From positions 40,941 to 104,940 of the forward strand of contig NZ_JACERN010000040.1 in the NCBI RefSeq assembly GCF_013911085.1: DNA of 64,000 bases. The letters run 5' to 3'. Made by a program: the position numbers and the translations under genes. A model generated the notes under the pieces. The model did not search any database. It saw nothing but the letters and a program-made list of their open reading frames with translations, and was not told where the DNA came from. Each line of letters opens with the position of its first letter. The stretch's first letter is position 1. Below, one piece after another: positions 10,433 to 21,284 of the stretch. Source of the stretch: Aquitalea aquatica (GTDB lineage: Bacteria > Pseudomonadota > Gammaproteobacteria > Burkholderiales > Chromobacteriaceae).

Positions 10433-12112
10433 ATGGAAAAGGTTTGGCTAAAGAATTACCAGCCGGGGGTACCACACGAGATCGACATCAACCAGTTCCA
10501 GTCGATTGTTGAGGTGTTTGATCGCAGCGCAACGAAGTTCCGCGACCGGCCAGCCATGGCCAATATGGACAAGGTACTGAGCTATGGCGAGCTGCAAACA
10601 CTGACCGTGCAGTTTGCGTCCTTCCTGCAAAACACGCTGAAGCTACAAAAAGGCGACCGCGTGGCGGTGATGATGCCCAATTTGCTGCAGTATCCGGTGG
10701 CCGTATTCGGTACGCTGCGGGCTGGCGGCACCGTGGTCAACGTCAATCCGCTGTACACGCCGCGCGAACTGGAGCACCAGCTCAACGACTCCGGTGCCGA
10801 AACCATCGTCATCCTGGAGAATTTTGCCAATGTGCTGCAAGACGTGATCGGCCGCACCAAGGTCAAGAACGTCATCATCGCCTCGATTGGCGACATGCTG
10901 GGCTTCCCCAAGCGGCTGCTGGTGAACTTCGTGGTGCGCAAGATCAAGAAGATGGTGCCGGCATGGCAACTGCCCGGCCACATCGGCTTCAACGACGCCC
11001 TGGCAGCGGGTGCATCGCATAGCTTCAAGCCGGTAGAGATCGGCCATGAGGACATCGCCTTCCTGCAATACACCGGCGGCACCACGGGCATCTCCAAGGG
11101 TGCCATGCTGGTCCATCGCAACATCATTGCCAATATGCTGCAGGCGGGCAGCTGGGTGAAGCCGGCGGCGCGCGAGGGGCAGGAAGTCATCATCACCGCC
11201 CTGCCGCTGTACCATATCTTTTCGCTGACGGCCAACCTGATGGTGTTCACCGAACTGGGCGCGCTGAATATCCTGATCACCAATCCGCGCGACATCCCCG
11301 GCTTTATCAAAGAGATCAAGAAATACCGCGTCACCGCCATGACCGGGGTGAATACCCTGTTCAACGCGCTACTGAACAATCCGGACTTCCTGACCGTCGA
11401 CTTCTCCAGCTGGCGGCTGGCGCTGGGCGGTGGCATGGCGGTGCAGAAGGCCGTGGCCGACAAGTGGAAGCAGGTCACCGGCGTCACCCTGGCCGAAGCC
11501 TACGGCCTGACCGAAACCAGCCCGGCAGCCTGCATCAACCCGCTGGATATCAAGGCCTATAACGGCACCATCGGCCTGCCGGTCCCCTCCACCGACATCG
11601 AGATTCGCGGTGCCGATGGGCAGGCGCTGCCGCAAGGTGAGCAGGGCGAGCTGTGTATCAAGGGCCCGCAAGTGATGAAGGGCTACTGGAATCGTCCGGA
11701 CGAAACAGCCAAGGTCATTGACGAGCACGGCTTCCTGGCCACCGGCGACATGGCCATGGTGACGCCAGAAGGCTTCGTCAAGTTGGTGGACCGCAAGAAG
11801 GACATGATTCTGGTATCCGGCTTCAATGTTTACCCCAATGAAGTGGAAGACATTATCGCCAGCCACCCCGGCGTGCTGGAGGTAGCCTGCATCGGCGTGC
11901 CAGACGATAAATCCGGCGAGGTGGTCAAGGTATTCGTGGTGAAAAAAGACCCGGCCCTGACGGAAAAGGATGTCATCCACCACTGCCGCGAAAACCTGAC
12001 CGGCTACAAGGTACCCAAGATGGTGGAGTTCCGTAGCGAACTACCCAAGACCAATGTCGGCAAGATTCTGCGCCGCGCACTGCGCGACCAGGAAGTCGGC
12101 AAACAGGCCTAA
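10433..12112 (+). CDS. fadD: Long-chain fatty acid-CoA ligase (FadD-like)
   Basis: This enzyme activates free fatty acids with ATP and CoA, the entry step of beta-oxidation, usually at the inner membrane. The 559 residues match the FadD family length. YTGGTTGISKGAM at residues 213-225 is the AMP-binding signature; later come YGLTETSPA, the adenylate-binding ATGDMA region, and VDRKKDMILVSGFNVYPNEV, followed by the C-terminal lysine motif TNVGKILRRALRD. GGAG lies twelve bases before the ATG, a long spacing. It is a single gene closed by a terminator and divergent from rimP. Confidence 0.93.
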   Translation: MEKVWLKNYQPGVPHEIDINQFQSIVEVFDRSATKFRDRPAMANMDKVLSYGELQTLTVQFASFLQNTLKLQKGDRVAVMMPNLLQYPVAVFGTLRAGGTVVNVNPLYTPRELEHQLNDSGAETIVILENFANVLQDVIGRTKVKNVIIASIGDMLGFPKRLLVNFVVRKIKKMVPAWQLPGHIGFNDALAAGASHSFKPVEIGHEDIAFLQYTGGTTGISKGAMLVHRNIIANMLQAGSWVKPAAREGQEVIITALPLYHIFSLTANLMVFTELGALNILITNPRDIPGFIKEIKKYRVTAMTGVNTLFNALLNNPDFLTVDFSSWRLALGGGMAVQKAVADKWKQVTGVTLAEAYGLTETSPAACINPLDIKAYNGTIGLPVPSTDIEIRGADGQALPQGEQGELCIKGPQVMKGYWNRPDETAKVIDEHGFLATGDMAMVTPEGFVKLVDRKKDMILVSGFNVYPNEVEDIIASHPGVLEVACIGVPDDKSGEVVKVFVVKKDPALTEKDVIHHCRENLTGYKVPKMVEFRSELPKTNVGKILRRALRDQEVGKQA

Positions 12113-12120
12113 ACCATCCA

Positions 12121-12144
12121 AGCCCGCGCAAGCGGGCTTTTTTC
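12121..12144 (+). terminator. Intrinsic terminator of fadD
   Basis: AGCCCGC-GCAA-GCGGGCT forms a seven-pair stem followed by six T, nine bases after the fadD stop. Confidence 0.87.
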
Positions 12145-12247
12145 TTGCCTGCTGTCCCTCGTCGCCGACTGCAGGCACAATACGGCTATAACAAGGACAG
12201 TGTGCTGTCCGCCACAACAAATCTCTTGTATATCGGGAATACCAACC

Positions 12248-13405
12248 ATGCTGATGCTGCCGTTCTTCAAGCTGATGGCCGACAAACAGGCCAGTGATAT
12301 CTTTTTCACCGCGGATGCACCGCCACAGATCAAGATCGACGGCGTAACCCTGCCCATCAACGACAAGCCGCTGTCCGCCGACATCGTGCGCCAGCTGGCC
12401 TACAGCCTGATGAACGAGGTGGAAATCGCCACCTTCGAGCGCGAACTGGAGATGAACTTCGGCCGCCTGGTCGACACCCTGGGCAACTATCGTGTCAACA
12501 TCTTCAAGCAACGCGGCACGGTGGCCATGGTGGTGCGCTTCATCCGCCCCAGGATTCCGTCGCTGGCCGAGCTGAACCTGCCGGATACACTGCAGGAACT
12601 GGTGCTGCAAAAACGTGGCCTGATTATCGTGGTGGGTGCCACCGGCAGCGGTAAAAGCTCGACCGTGGCGTCCTTGCTGGAGCATCGCAACCAGACCCAG
12701 TCCGGCCACATCCTGACCGTGGAAGATCCGATCGAATTCGTCTACCGTCATCAGAAATCCATCGTCAACCAGCGTGAAATCGGCGTGGACACCTTCTCCT
12801 ACCAGAACGCCCTGAAGAACGCCATGCGCGAAGCGCCGGACGTACTGATGATCGGTGAAGTGCGTGATGCCGAGACCATGACCCACGCCATCAATTACGC
12901 GCAATCCGGCCACCTGTGCCTGAGCACCCTGCACGCCAACAACAGCTATCACATGCTCAACCGTGTCATCAGCATGTTCCCGACGGAAAGCCGCAATGCC
13001 TTGCTGATGGACCTGTCGGTCTCCTTGCGCGCGGTGATCTCCCAGCGGCTGATTCCCACCAAGGACGGCAAGCAGATTCCGGCGCTGGAAATCCTGATCA
13101 ATACCCCGCACATTGCCGAGCTGATCCGCAACGGCGAGGTGGACCAGATCAAGGAAGCCATCGAAAACAGCATGAGCGAAGGCGCGCAGACTTTCGAACA
13201 ATCCCTGTTCCGGCTCTACCAGCAAGACCGCATTCTGCTGGACGACGCCTTGAAAAATGCCGACTCGCCCACCAATCTGTACTGGCTGATCAACCATGCC
13301 CAGAACAAGCAGGCCGAAACACAAACGAACAGCAAGCAACAGCAGGAGCGGCAAGACAACGACAGCACTGCTACCAGCTTTGACGGATTCACCCTGGATT
13401 TATAA
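12248..13405 (+). CDS. pilU: Type IV pilus retraction ATPase, PilU type
   Basis: PilT/PilU hexameric ATPases power pilus retraction and twitching. The 385-residue product carries a Walker A loop GATGSGKS (130-137), the Asp box TVEDPIEFVYRHQKS, the Walker B region DVLMIGEVRD, and the His box SGHLCLSTLHANN. It resembles PilU more than PilT: KRGLIIVVGATGSGKS and the Gln/Asn-rich tail after residue 350 fit PilU. The ATG at 12248 has GGGAA upstream; the open frame extends 16 codons further without support. No pilT lies beside it here, so a PilT assignment is not fully excluded. Confidence 0.88.
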   Translation: MLMLPFFKLMADKQASDIFFTADAPPQIKIDGVTLPINDKPLSADIVRQLAYSLMNEVEIATFERELEMNFGRLVDTLGNYRVNIFKQRGTVAMVVRFIRPRIPSLAELNLPDTLQELVLQKRGLIIVVGATGSGKSSTVASLLEHRNQTQSGHILTVEDPIEFVYRHQKSIVNQREIGVDTFSYQNALKNAMREAPDVLMIGEVRDAETMTHAINYAQSGHLCLSTLHANNSYHMLNRVISMFPTESRNALLMDLSVSLRAVISQRLIPTKDGKQIPALEILINTPHIAELIRNGEVDQIKEAIENSMSEGAQTFEQSLFRLYQQDRILLDDALKNADSPTNLYWLINHAQNKQAETQTNSKQQQERQDNDSTATSFDGFTLDL

Positions 13406-13420
13406 AACAAGCACACACAC

Positions 13421-14898
<1,478 letters not shown>

Positions 14899-14920
14899 AA
14901 CAGTCGGGGTATCGAACAGG

Positions 14921-15166
14921 CTAGGGCTGCGGCCCGGCTGGATAGCACAGCGGGCAAGCCGGATTACCGCATTTCAGCGCGTACTTGCCCAGCAAGCTGT
15001 GCAACTGGCCGGAAGGGTCGAGACATTGGTACTGCCCGGCCGCCGCCGGCTGCACTGCTGCGGCAGGCTCGGCCTGCTGTGGCGGCTGTGCCGCAGGCAG
15101 GCTGGCCGCGCATGTGCCACCAGCCAGCAGCAGAAATGACACGCTGAGGTAATTCGCCTGTGTCAT
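14921..15166 (-). CDS. Small secreted cysteine-containing protein
   Basis: I do not recognise this 81-residue protein. It starts MTQANYLSVSFLLLAGGT with an apparent signal peptide ending around CAAS; the cysteine after LLAGGT resembles a lipobox but has threonine at -1, so lipidation is doubtful. An Ala/Pro/Gln-rich linker follows, then YQCLDPSGQLHSLLG and a cysteine cluster C-x4-C-x2-C near the C-terminus. AAGG precedes the ATG. It converges on dapE with only 22 bases between the stops and is divergent from the SPFH operon. Confidence 0.68.
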   Translation of the reverse strand: MTQANYLSVSFLLLAGGTCAASLPAAQPPQQAEPAAAVQPAAAGQYQCLDPSGQLHSLLGKYALKCGNPACPLCYPAGPQP

Positions 15167-15255
15167 GATTTGCTTACCTTTTATTCGGCCTATCTTCCCG
15201 GCCAGTGTAGCATTGCCGACACAGCCAGACGCCCTGATCGCCCCACCCCCGGAAT

Positions 15256-17235
15256 ATGAAGACGCCAGCCACTCTCCCACCTGCCTCTGCTAACTGCCGC
15301 CACGAGCGACAATATCGCGTCGGCAGCCTGCTGGCCATGCTGGCGGCAGCGGGCTGCCTGCTGTGCAGCCTGTTGCTAGCCGAGTGGCCGGCACGCCTGT
15401 TGTGGCTGAGCTATGCCGCCACACTCAGCCTGCAGTCCGGTCTACTCAATGCGGCGGCCAGCCGAGCGGGTTGGCGCCGTCGCCGCCAAGGCGCTGCCGC
15501 GCTAGCTTTGCTGACCCTTAGCCTGCCCTCCTGGCGTGGCAAGCCACCACACTCAAGCAGCACTGCCAAGCAGCAAAGCCAGCTACTGCGCCGCTTGTTG
15601 CTGTGGCCACGGCTGCGGCGGCTGATCGGCCGTCACACCGGCTGGCCGGTGATCTGGCAGGCCTTGGGCAGCCTGCTGGCACTATTGCTGTCCGTGCTAC
15701 TGGTGCGGGCCGAGTTAAGTGCTGGGCTGATCGCTGACATCAGCCGCCAGTCCTTGCTACTGCCAGCACTGTGCGGACTGCTGGCTGCCTTCGCCTGCCT
15801 GCTGCTGGAGCGCAGGCAGGCTCAGGAAAACACTGCCGACTGGCCGGAAGCGCCGCTGCTGCTCACCCTGTCACGCGCCATCATTCTCGCCCTGCTACTG
15901 CCAGCGCTGTGCGGATTCGGCCTGATGCTGGGTCTGGACTGGCTATTACCCGGCCTGCAGCTAGCCGGCTACTGGATGCTACTGCTCAGCGCCGAACTGC
16001 TGCTACGCGCCCTGCTGAGCGGATTCCACCCCTATCACCGGCAGCAGGCAACGCCACCAGCCTTCAATAGCGTGTTGGCTTCGCTCATGCAGCGCAGCAA
16101 CCCCGTACAGCGACTGCGCCAACAGCTGCAACAAGGGCTGGGGCTGGAGTTGCGCCACAGCTGGGCTTTGCGCTTTCTCGGCAGTGCGCTGCGCCCGCTG
16201 GCCGGCGGCTTGCTGTTGTGCGGCTGGCTGCTCAGCAGTCTCAGCATTATTGGTATCGACCAGCGCGGCATCTATCAACGCTTTGGCGCCGCCGTGGCCG
16301 TATGGCAACCTGGCCTGCACCTGGGCCTGCCGTGGCCACTGGGTCGCGTCAGCTATATCGAGAATGGCCAGGTTCACCAGCAGGCCAGCACCGTACTGCA
16401 GAATAAAGACGATGACGGACCGACTGCCGCCATCAGCAGTAACCGCCTGTGGGATGGCCAACACCGCGCAGAAAGCATGCAGCTGATTGCCAGCGGACGT
16501 GGCAGCAACCAGTCCCTCCAACTGATGGGGCTGGATGTCCGGCTGGTCTACCGCCAGGGCTTGCGCGATGCAGACGCACTGGCGCTGTACCGGCTGGCTG
16601 ATGCGCCGGCACTGCTGCACAGCCTGGCCGAACAGACCATGCTGCATTACTTTGCCGGCCAGCAGCTCGATCAACTGCTGGGCGAGGGGCTCTCAGCCAC
16701 CGCTCTGCAACTGCGAAACCGGATCCAGCAGCAGCTGGACCGCTCCGCCGCCGGCATCGAGCTGCTGGCCGTGGTCATTCAGGCCATTCACCCACCGGCC
16801 GCCGCCGCCAATGCCTATCATGGCGTGCAGGCCGCGCAGATTCTGGCCCAAGCCAATGTGGCGGCCGAGCGGGCCCAGGCGGTGCGCAGCCACAGTGCCG
16901 CCGTGCAGGCCGCCCTGCACCAGAGCGCTGCTGCCAGTGCAGCCGCTGCCGAGCAACTGGCCACCAGCCGCGCCGACGCCATTACCTTCCAGGCCGACCA
17001 GCAGGCTTACCAGCTGGCAGGCCAGACCTTTTTGCTGGAACGCTATCTGCATGCACTGGCACACGGGCTGAGCCACACCCGACCGCTGATCATCGACCAC
17101 CGCATCCAGGCCGCCCAGCTACCCACCATCGATCTGCGGCCGCCCGGCAGTACGCCGACGCTGCCCGGCGTCGAAGTCAAGCCGCCGCCCATTGCTACCG
17201 AGCCTGCCGCCCGTGCGGCGGTGCCGCGCCCCTGA
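15256..17235 (+). CDS. SPFH/HflK-like protein with extra N-terminal membrane domain
   Basis: The 659-residue product is a large relative of HflK. The first 330 residues hold about five or six hydrophobic segments (roughly 24-62, 133-150, 163-185, 204-250 and 315-332), an addition not seen in ordinary HflK. The C-terminal half is an SPFH domain: GIDQRGIYQRFG, then PGLHLGLPWPLGRV, then a long Ala-rich helix (about residues 540-600). HflK-type proteins form membrane cages with HflC and modulate FtsH; the partner here is likely the P-type ATPase three genes down. The ATG has only GGA close upstream, so the start is less certain than the frame. Confidence 0.82.
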   Translation: MKTPATLPPASANCRHERQYRVGSLLAMLAAAGCLLCSLLLAEWPARLLWLSYAATLSLQSGLLNAAASRAGWRRRRQGAAALALLTLSLPSWRGKPPHSSSTAKQQSQLLRRLLLWPRLRRLIGRHTGWPVIWQALGSLLALLLSVLLVRAELSAGLIADISRQSLLLPALCGLLAAFACLLLERRQAQENTADWPEAPLLLTLSRAIILALLLPALCGFGLMLGLDWLLPGLQLAGYWMLLLSAELLLRALLSGFHPYHRQQATPPAFNSVLASLMQRSNPVQRLRQQLQQGLGLELRHSWALRFLGSALRPLAGGLLLCGWLLSSLSIIGIDQRGIYQRFGAAVAVWQPGLHLGLPWPLGRVSYIENGQVHQQASTVLQNKDDDGPTAAISSNRLWDGQHRAESMQLIASGRGSNQSLQLMGLDVRLVYRQGLRDADALALYRLADAPALLHSLAEQTMLHYFAGQQLDQLLGEGLSATALQLRNRIQQQLDRSAAGIELLAVVIQAIHPPAAAANAYHGVQAAQILAQANVAAERAQAVRSHSAAVQAALHQSAAASAAAAEQLATSRADAITFQADQQAYQLAGQTFLLERYLHALAHGLSHTRPLIIDHRIQAAQLPTIDLRPPGSTPTLPGVEVKPPPIATEPAARAAVPRP

Positions 17236-17245
17236 GGAGTCCGTG

Positions 17246-18226
17246 TTGGACCATTCCGCTCACCATCACCACACAAGCACGCCACCCCTACCACGCCGCA
17301 GCCTGCTATCGCGACAGCTGGCTGCCGTGGCCGTGCTGTTGCTGGCTGCCCTCGCCTGCTGCCTGCTGCAAGTTCACTCCGGCGAAGCCGTGGTCATTAC
17401 CCGTTTTGGCGACCCGGTACGCGTACTGCTGCAACCGGGCCTGGCATGGCGACTGCCGCCACCGCTGGAAAGCGCCATCACGGTTGACCTGCGCCTGCGC
17501 ACCACGTCCAGCGGCCTGCAAGATGTCGGCACCCGCGATGGTTTGCGCGTCATCATGCAAAGCTATGTGGCCTGGCAAGTACCAGCCGATGCCACCCACA
17601 TCACCCGCTTCTTGCGGGCAGTACAAAACCAGCCGGAAGAAGCCTCGCGCCAGATTGCCACCTTTGCCGGCTCAGCCATGGAAACCGGCAGCAGCAGTTT
17701 TGCCCTGTCCAGCCTGGTGAATACCGATGCCAGCCAGCTGCGCATCAGCCAGCTCGAGCAGCGGCTGCGCCAGCAACTGGCCCCGCAGCTGCTGACCAGT
17801 TATGGTGTGCGGGTGGTGGATGTCGGACTGGAGCGGCTGACGCTGCCAGCCGTCACGCTGGATGCCACCGTGGCGCGCATGCGCGCCGAGCGCGACACCA
17901 TCGCAGCGGAACGCACGGCCAGCGGCAATGAAGAGGCCGCCGCCATCCGCGCCAATGCGGCACGCGATGCCCGTATCCGCCAGGCCGATGCCAGTGTGGC
18001 GGCAGCGCAGATCGAAGCCGGTTCACGGGTGGAAGCAGCCCGCATCTACGCCGAGGCCTACCAGCGCGCACCGGAGCTATACAAGACACTGCGCTCACTG
18101 GATACCCTGAACAGCGTGGTCAACAGCTCGACCCAGCTGGTATTACGCACCGATGCTGCTCCTTTCCGTGCGCTGGTGGATGGCCCGCCAGGACTGACAG
18201 CACCCAAGAGTACAAAGAGCCACTGA
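17246..18226 (+). CDS. SPFH/HflC-like protein with histidine-rich N-terminus
   Basis: This 326-residue protein has one membrane helix (about residues 21-40) followed by an HflC-type SPFH domain: GEAVVITRFGDPVRVLLQPGL, then LRLRTTSSGLQDVGTRDGLR, and a coiled-coil with RMRAERDTIAAERTASGNE. The SD sequence GAGGAG ends six bases before a TTG (17246) and three before a GTG (17243); I chose the TTG on spacing. The short N-terminal tail contains H3 and H6-H9, a possible metal-binding cluster on the cytoplasmic side. It starts ten bases after the first SPFH gene and overlaps the next by one base. Confidence 0.85.
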   Translation: MDHSAHHHHTSTPPLPRRSLLSRQLAAVAVLLLAALACCLLQVHSGEAVVITRFGDPVRVLLQPGLAWRLPPPLESAITVDLRLRTTSSGLQDVGTRDGLRVIMQSYVAWQVPADATHITRFLRAVQNQPEEASRQIATFAGSAMETGSSSFALSSLVNTDASQLRISQLEQRLRQQLAPQLLTSYGVRVVDVGLERLTLPAVTLDATVARMRAERDTIAAERTASGNEEAAAIRANAARDARIRQADASVAAAQIEAGSRVEAARIYAEAYQRAPELYKTLRSLDTLNSVVNSSTQLVLRTDAAPFRALVDGPPGLTAPKSTKSH

Positions 18227-19266
18227 TGCCGAGCGCCGAGCACACCGCCAGCCCGCTGGAACAATCACTCCGCCTGAGCTACCGCCTGCTTCTGGGCGTG
18301 ACGCTGCTGGCCGGCCTGGCCTGGCTGTTTGGCCATGTGCGACCGATACCGGCCGACAGCCAGGCCGTCGTCCTGCGCTTTGGCGCGGTCGAGCGGGTTC
18401 AGCATGCCGGGCTGTTGCTGGCCTGGCCCAGCCCGATCGAGGAAGTCCTGCTGCTGCCCGCTGGCGAGCGGCTGCAGCAGCGCCAGATCACCGGGCTGGC
18501 CCGCAACGCGCATGCGCTGGCACTGGATGGTGCCGGCACCGCGCTGCGCCAGATGGGCGACGAGCTGGCGGGTTCGGGTTATCTGCTAAGCGGCGACCTG
18601 GGCGTGGTACAGCTGAACGCCACCGTCTACTACCAGATTGACGATGCCATGGCCTATGCCGTGCAGGGCGAGCAGGCACTGCCGGCGCTGGACAGGCTGG
18701 TCAGTGCCGCCGCCCTGCAACTGAGTGCCGGACGTGATCTGGACAGCATCCTGGTCAGCCGTGGCAGTACTGCCTCTGGCCAACTGGCCATACAACGCGA
18801 ACGACTGCGCGCCGAACTGGTGGCGGCCGCCAACCAGCGCCTGCAAGCACTACGCCAACGAGGCGTGGCGCTGGGTATCCGCATCGTGCGCATCGACTTG
18901 CTATCCAGCCTGCCACACCAGGCCCAGGCTGCCTTTGATGCGGTGCTGACTGCCGACCAGACCGTGGAACGGCAACTGGCACTGGCACGTACCGCGGCCG
19001 CCCAGCAGCAACAATACGCCAGCGCCGCCGTCAGCACCCTTCTCAATAATGCCCGCGCCCACGCCAATGAAAGGCTGGCGCAGGCACGCAGCGAAACCAC
19101 AGAAATCAGCGCACTTGCCCCGCACATGCAACAGAGCGACGGCCCGGAGCTGCTGCGCCAGCTCTACCGTAACCGCATGCAGAGCGTGCTGGCCAAGGCT
19201 GGCCAGCTCAGTACCATCGCGCCGGACAGCAGTAGCCGGCTGATCCTGCCCGGAGTACGACCATGA
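18226..19266 (+). CDS. Third SPFH/HflK-like membrane protein
   Basis: The 346-residue product has one N-terminal membrane helix (about residues 19-38) and a divergent SPFH domain (ADSQAVVLRFGAVERVQHAGL, then LSGDLGVVQLNATVYYQI, the HflK-type beta segment). The C-terminal third is an Ala/Gln-rich helix. It is the third SPFH paralogue in the operon and overlaps the P-type ATPase start by ATGA. Three SPFH genes in one row differ from the usual hflK-hflC pair, which lies beside hfq/hflX. Confidence 0.83.
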   Translation: MPSAEHTASPLEQSLRLSYRLLLGVTLLAGLAWLFGHVRPIPADSQAVVLRFGAVERVQHAGLLLAWPSPIEEVLLLPAGERLQQRQITGLARNAHALALDGAGTALRQMGDELAGSGYLLSGDLGVVQLNATVYYQIDDAMAYAVQGEQALPALDRLVSAAALQLSAGRDLDSILVSRGSTASGQLAIQRERLRAELVAAANQRLQALRQRGVALGIRIVRIDLLSSLPHQAQAAFDAVLTADQTVERQLALARTAAAQQQQYASAAVSTLLNNARAHANERLAQARSETTEISALAPHMQQSDGPELLRQLYRNRMQSVLAKAGQLSTIAPDSSSRLILPGVRP

Positions 19267-21188
19267 GCTTGTGCTGCACCCCCGGTGGCAATGGCCTGCT
19301 CAGCCCGGCCGAACAACGCGGACTGCGCCGGCAACTACTGCTGGCCATCTGCGCCGTCGGCCTGTTGCTGCTGGCGGCGTACTGGCAGTTTGCCGTAGAC
19401 AATGGCAGTGCCCTGGCGCAATGGCTGACCGCCGCCGCCGCCCTGCTGATGGCCGGGCCGGCCTTGCGTGCGGCCTGGCACAGCCTGCAGCACCCCGACC
19501 TGCATGGCATGACCGACCTGCTGGTAGCGCTGGCCATCATCGGCGCCTGGGCCAGTGGCGACCTGCTCAGCGCCGCCCTGCTGCCCATCCTGATGGTGCT
19601 GGGTCATGTCCTGGAAGAACGCAGTCTGCTGGGTTCGCAAGAGGCCATCCAGGCGCTGTCCACGCTCACCCGCAGCCGCAGCCGCCGCCTGCTGGCCGAT
19701 GGCAGCTACGAGGACATCGACAACAGCCAGCTGCGTAGCGGCGACTGTGTGGAAGTCCGCCCCGGCGACCGTATTCCGGCCGACGGCATGGTACGCCAGG
19801 GCCACTCCAGCCTGGACACATCGGCCATCACCGGCGAATCCCTGCCGCAAGATGTGACCAGCGGCAGTCAGGTGTATGCCGGGGCAGTCAATCTGCAAGG
19901 GCTGCTGCAGGTGGAAATCAGCCAGGTGGGTGAGCAGTCGGCCCTGGGCCGCATCACGGCCCTGATGCGCGAGGCCGAAATGGCCAAGCCACCGATTACC
20001 CGGCTGGTGGAAGGCCATGCCGGTGCGTATCTGGGCTTGGTACTCGCCTTGGCAGCACTCTGCTGGTTTATCAGCCGTGATACCCAGGCCATGCTGGCAG
20101 TGCTGGTGGCCGCCTGCCCCTGTGCGCTGGTGCTGGCCACACCGGCAGCAGCGGTCGCCGGCGTGGCGGTGGCGGCGCGCCATGGCATCCTGATTCGTGG
20201 CACGGCTTTTCTGGAAGAACTGGCCGATGTCTCCGCGCTGGTCATCGACAAAACCGGCACCCTCACCAGCGGCCAGCTCAGCCTGCAGCGGGTGGAAGTG
20301 CTCGACGCCGGCCCGGGGCCGGACATCCAGCTGCTGGCGGCCAGCCTAGGAGCCAGCAGCAGCCACCCGGTCAGCCGGGCGCTGGCCACGCTGGCCGGCA
20401 CACAGCCGCTGCTGCCACTGACTGCCGTGCAGGAGATGGCCGGCATGGGCTTGCAAGCCAACACTGCATGGGGACCGGCCGTGCTGGGCCGGCCGGCCCT
20501 GCTGCAGCAGATGGGTATCAGCCATCTGCCACCGGCGCGTGGCGCGGCTTCGCTGGTCGGGCTGGCGCTCGATGGCCGCTTGCTGGCCTGGTTTCATCTG
20601 GCGGACACCCCGCGCCCGGAAGCGGCAGAGGCCATGCAGCAGCTAAGGCAGCTGGGCCTGCAGCGCCAGCTCTTGCTGACCGGCGACCATGCCGCAGCGG
20701 CCGAACCGCTGGCGCAAGCGCTGGGTATAGAACGCGTAGTCGCCCAGGTATTGCCGGCCGGCAAGCTGGCCGCGGTACAGGCAGAAATCAGCGCCGGCTA
20801 CCGCCCGCTGGTGGTGGGCGATGGCATCAATGACTCGCTGGCGCTCAAGGCCGGTGCCGTCGGCATTGCCATGGGCGCGCAGGCGGCCGATATTGCCGTG
20901 GCTGCAGCCGACGTAGTGTTGATCAGCAAGGATCTGCGCCGGCTGGCCACTGCCATTCGCCTGAGCCGGCAGTGTCGCCGCACCCTGTCGCTCAATGTGG
21001 CACTCGGCCTGGGCTGGACCGCCCTGCTCACCCTGCTGGCGGCGCTGGGCCTGCTGGGTTCAGCCGGGGTATTGCTGGCTGCACTGCTGCATAACCTGAG
21101 CAGCCTGCTGGTGATGGCCAATGCCGGACGGCTGCTGCGCTTTCAGGACCGGCTACCAGCACTGGTCACCCCACCTAGCACCTCGTAA
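19263..21188 (+). CDS. Heavy-metal P1B-type ATPase without N-terminal metal domain
   Basis: The 641-residue pump has the complete P-type core: TGES (190-193), the membrane CPC metal site (285-287), DKTGTLT with phosphorylated D329, a SSHPVSRAL segment as in P1B pumps, and GDGIND (519-524). There is no N-terminal HMA domain with CxxC; the protein begins with MSLCCTPGG and membrane helices. Copper, silver or zinc transport fits the CPC motif. From memory, the Pseudomonas aeruginosa importer HmtA is a similar HMA-less pump near SPFH-type genes; that resemblance is a suggestion and the transport direction here is unknown. Confidence 0.92.
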   Translation: MSLCCTPGGNGLLSPAEQRGLRRQLLLAICAVGLLLLAAYWQFAVDNGSALAQWLTAAAALLMAGPALRAAWHSLQHPDLHGMTDLLVALAIIGAWASGDLLSAALLPILMVLGHVLEERSLLGSQEAIQALSTLTRSRSRRLLADGSYEDIDNSQLRSGDCVEVRPGDRIPADGMVRQGHSSLDTSAITGESLPQDVTSGSQVYAGAVNLQGLLQVEISQVGEQSALGRITALMREAEMAKPPITRLVEGHAGAYLGLVLALAALCWFISRDTQAMLAVLVAACPCALVLATPAAAVAGVAVAARHGILIRGTAFLEELADVSALVIDKTGTLTSGQLSLQRVEVLDAGPGPDIQLLAASLGASSSHPVSRALATLAGTQPLLPLTAVQEMAGMGLQANTAWGPAVLGRPALLQQMGISHLPPARGAASLVGLALDGRLLAWFHLADTPRPEAAEAMQQLRQLGLQRQLLLTGDHAAAAEPLAQALGIERVVAQVLPAGKLAAVQAEISAGYRPLVVGDGINDSLALKAGAVGIAMGAQAADIAVAAADVVLISKDLRRLATAIRLSRQCRRTLSLNVALGLGWTALLTLLAALGLLGSAGVLLAALLHNLSSLLVMANAGRLLRFQDRLPALVTPPSTS

Positions 21189-21284
21189 AGCCAGACTGCA
21201 TGCCATGCTACTGGCGCAAGCCTGCAGCTTTGCGTCCCCGGCATGAATGCCAAGCGGCTGCCGCTGACTTACCATAAGGCCACC

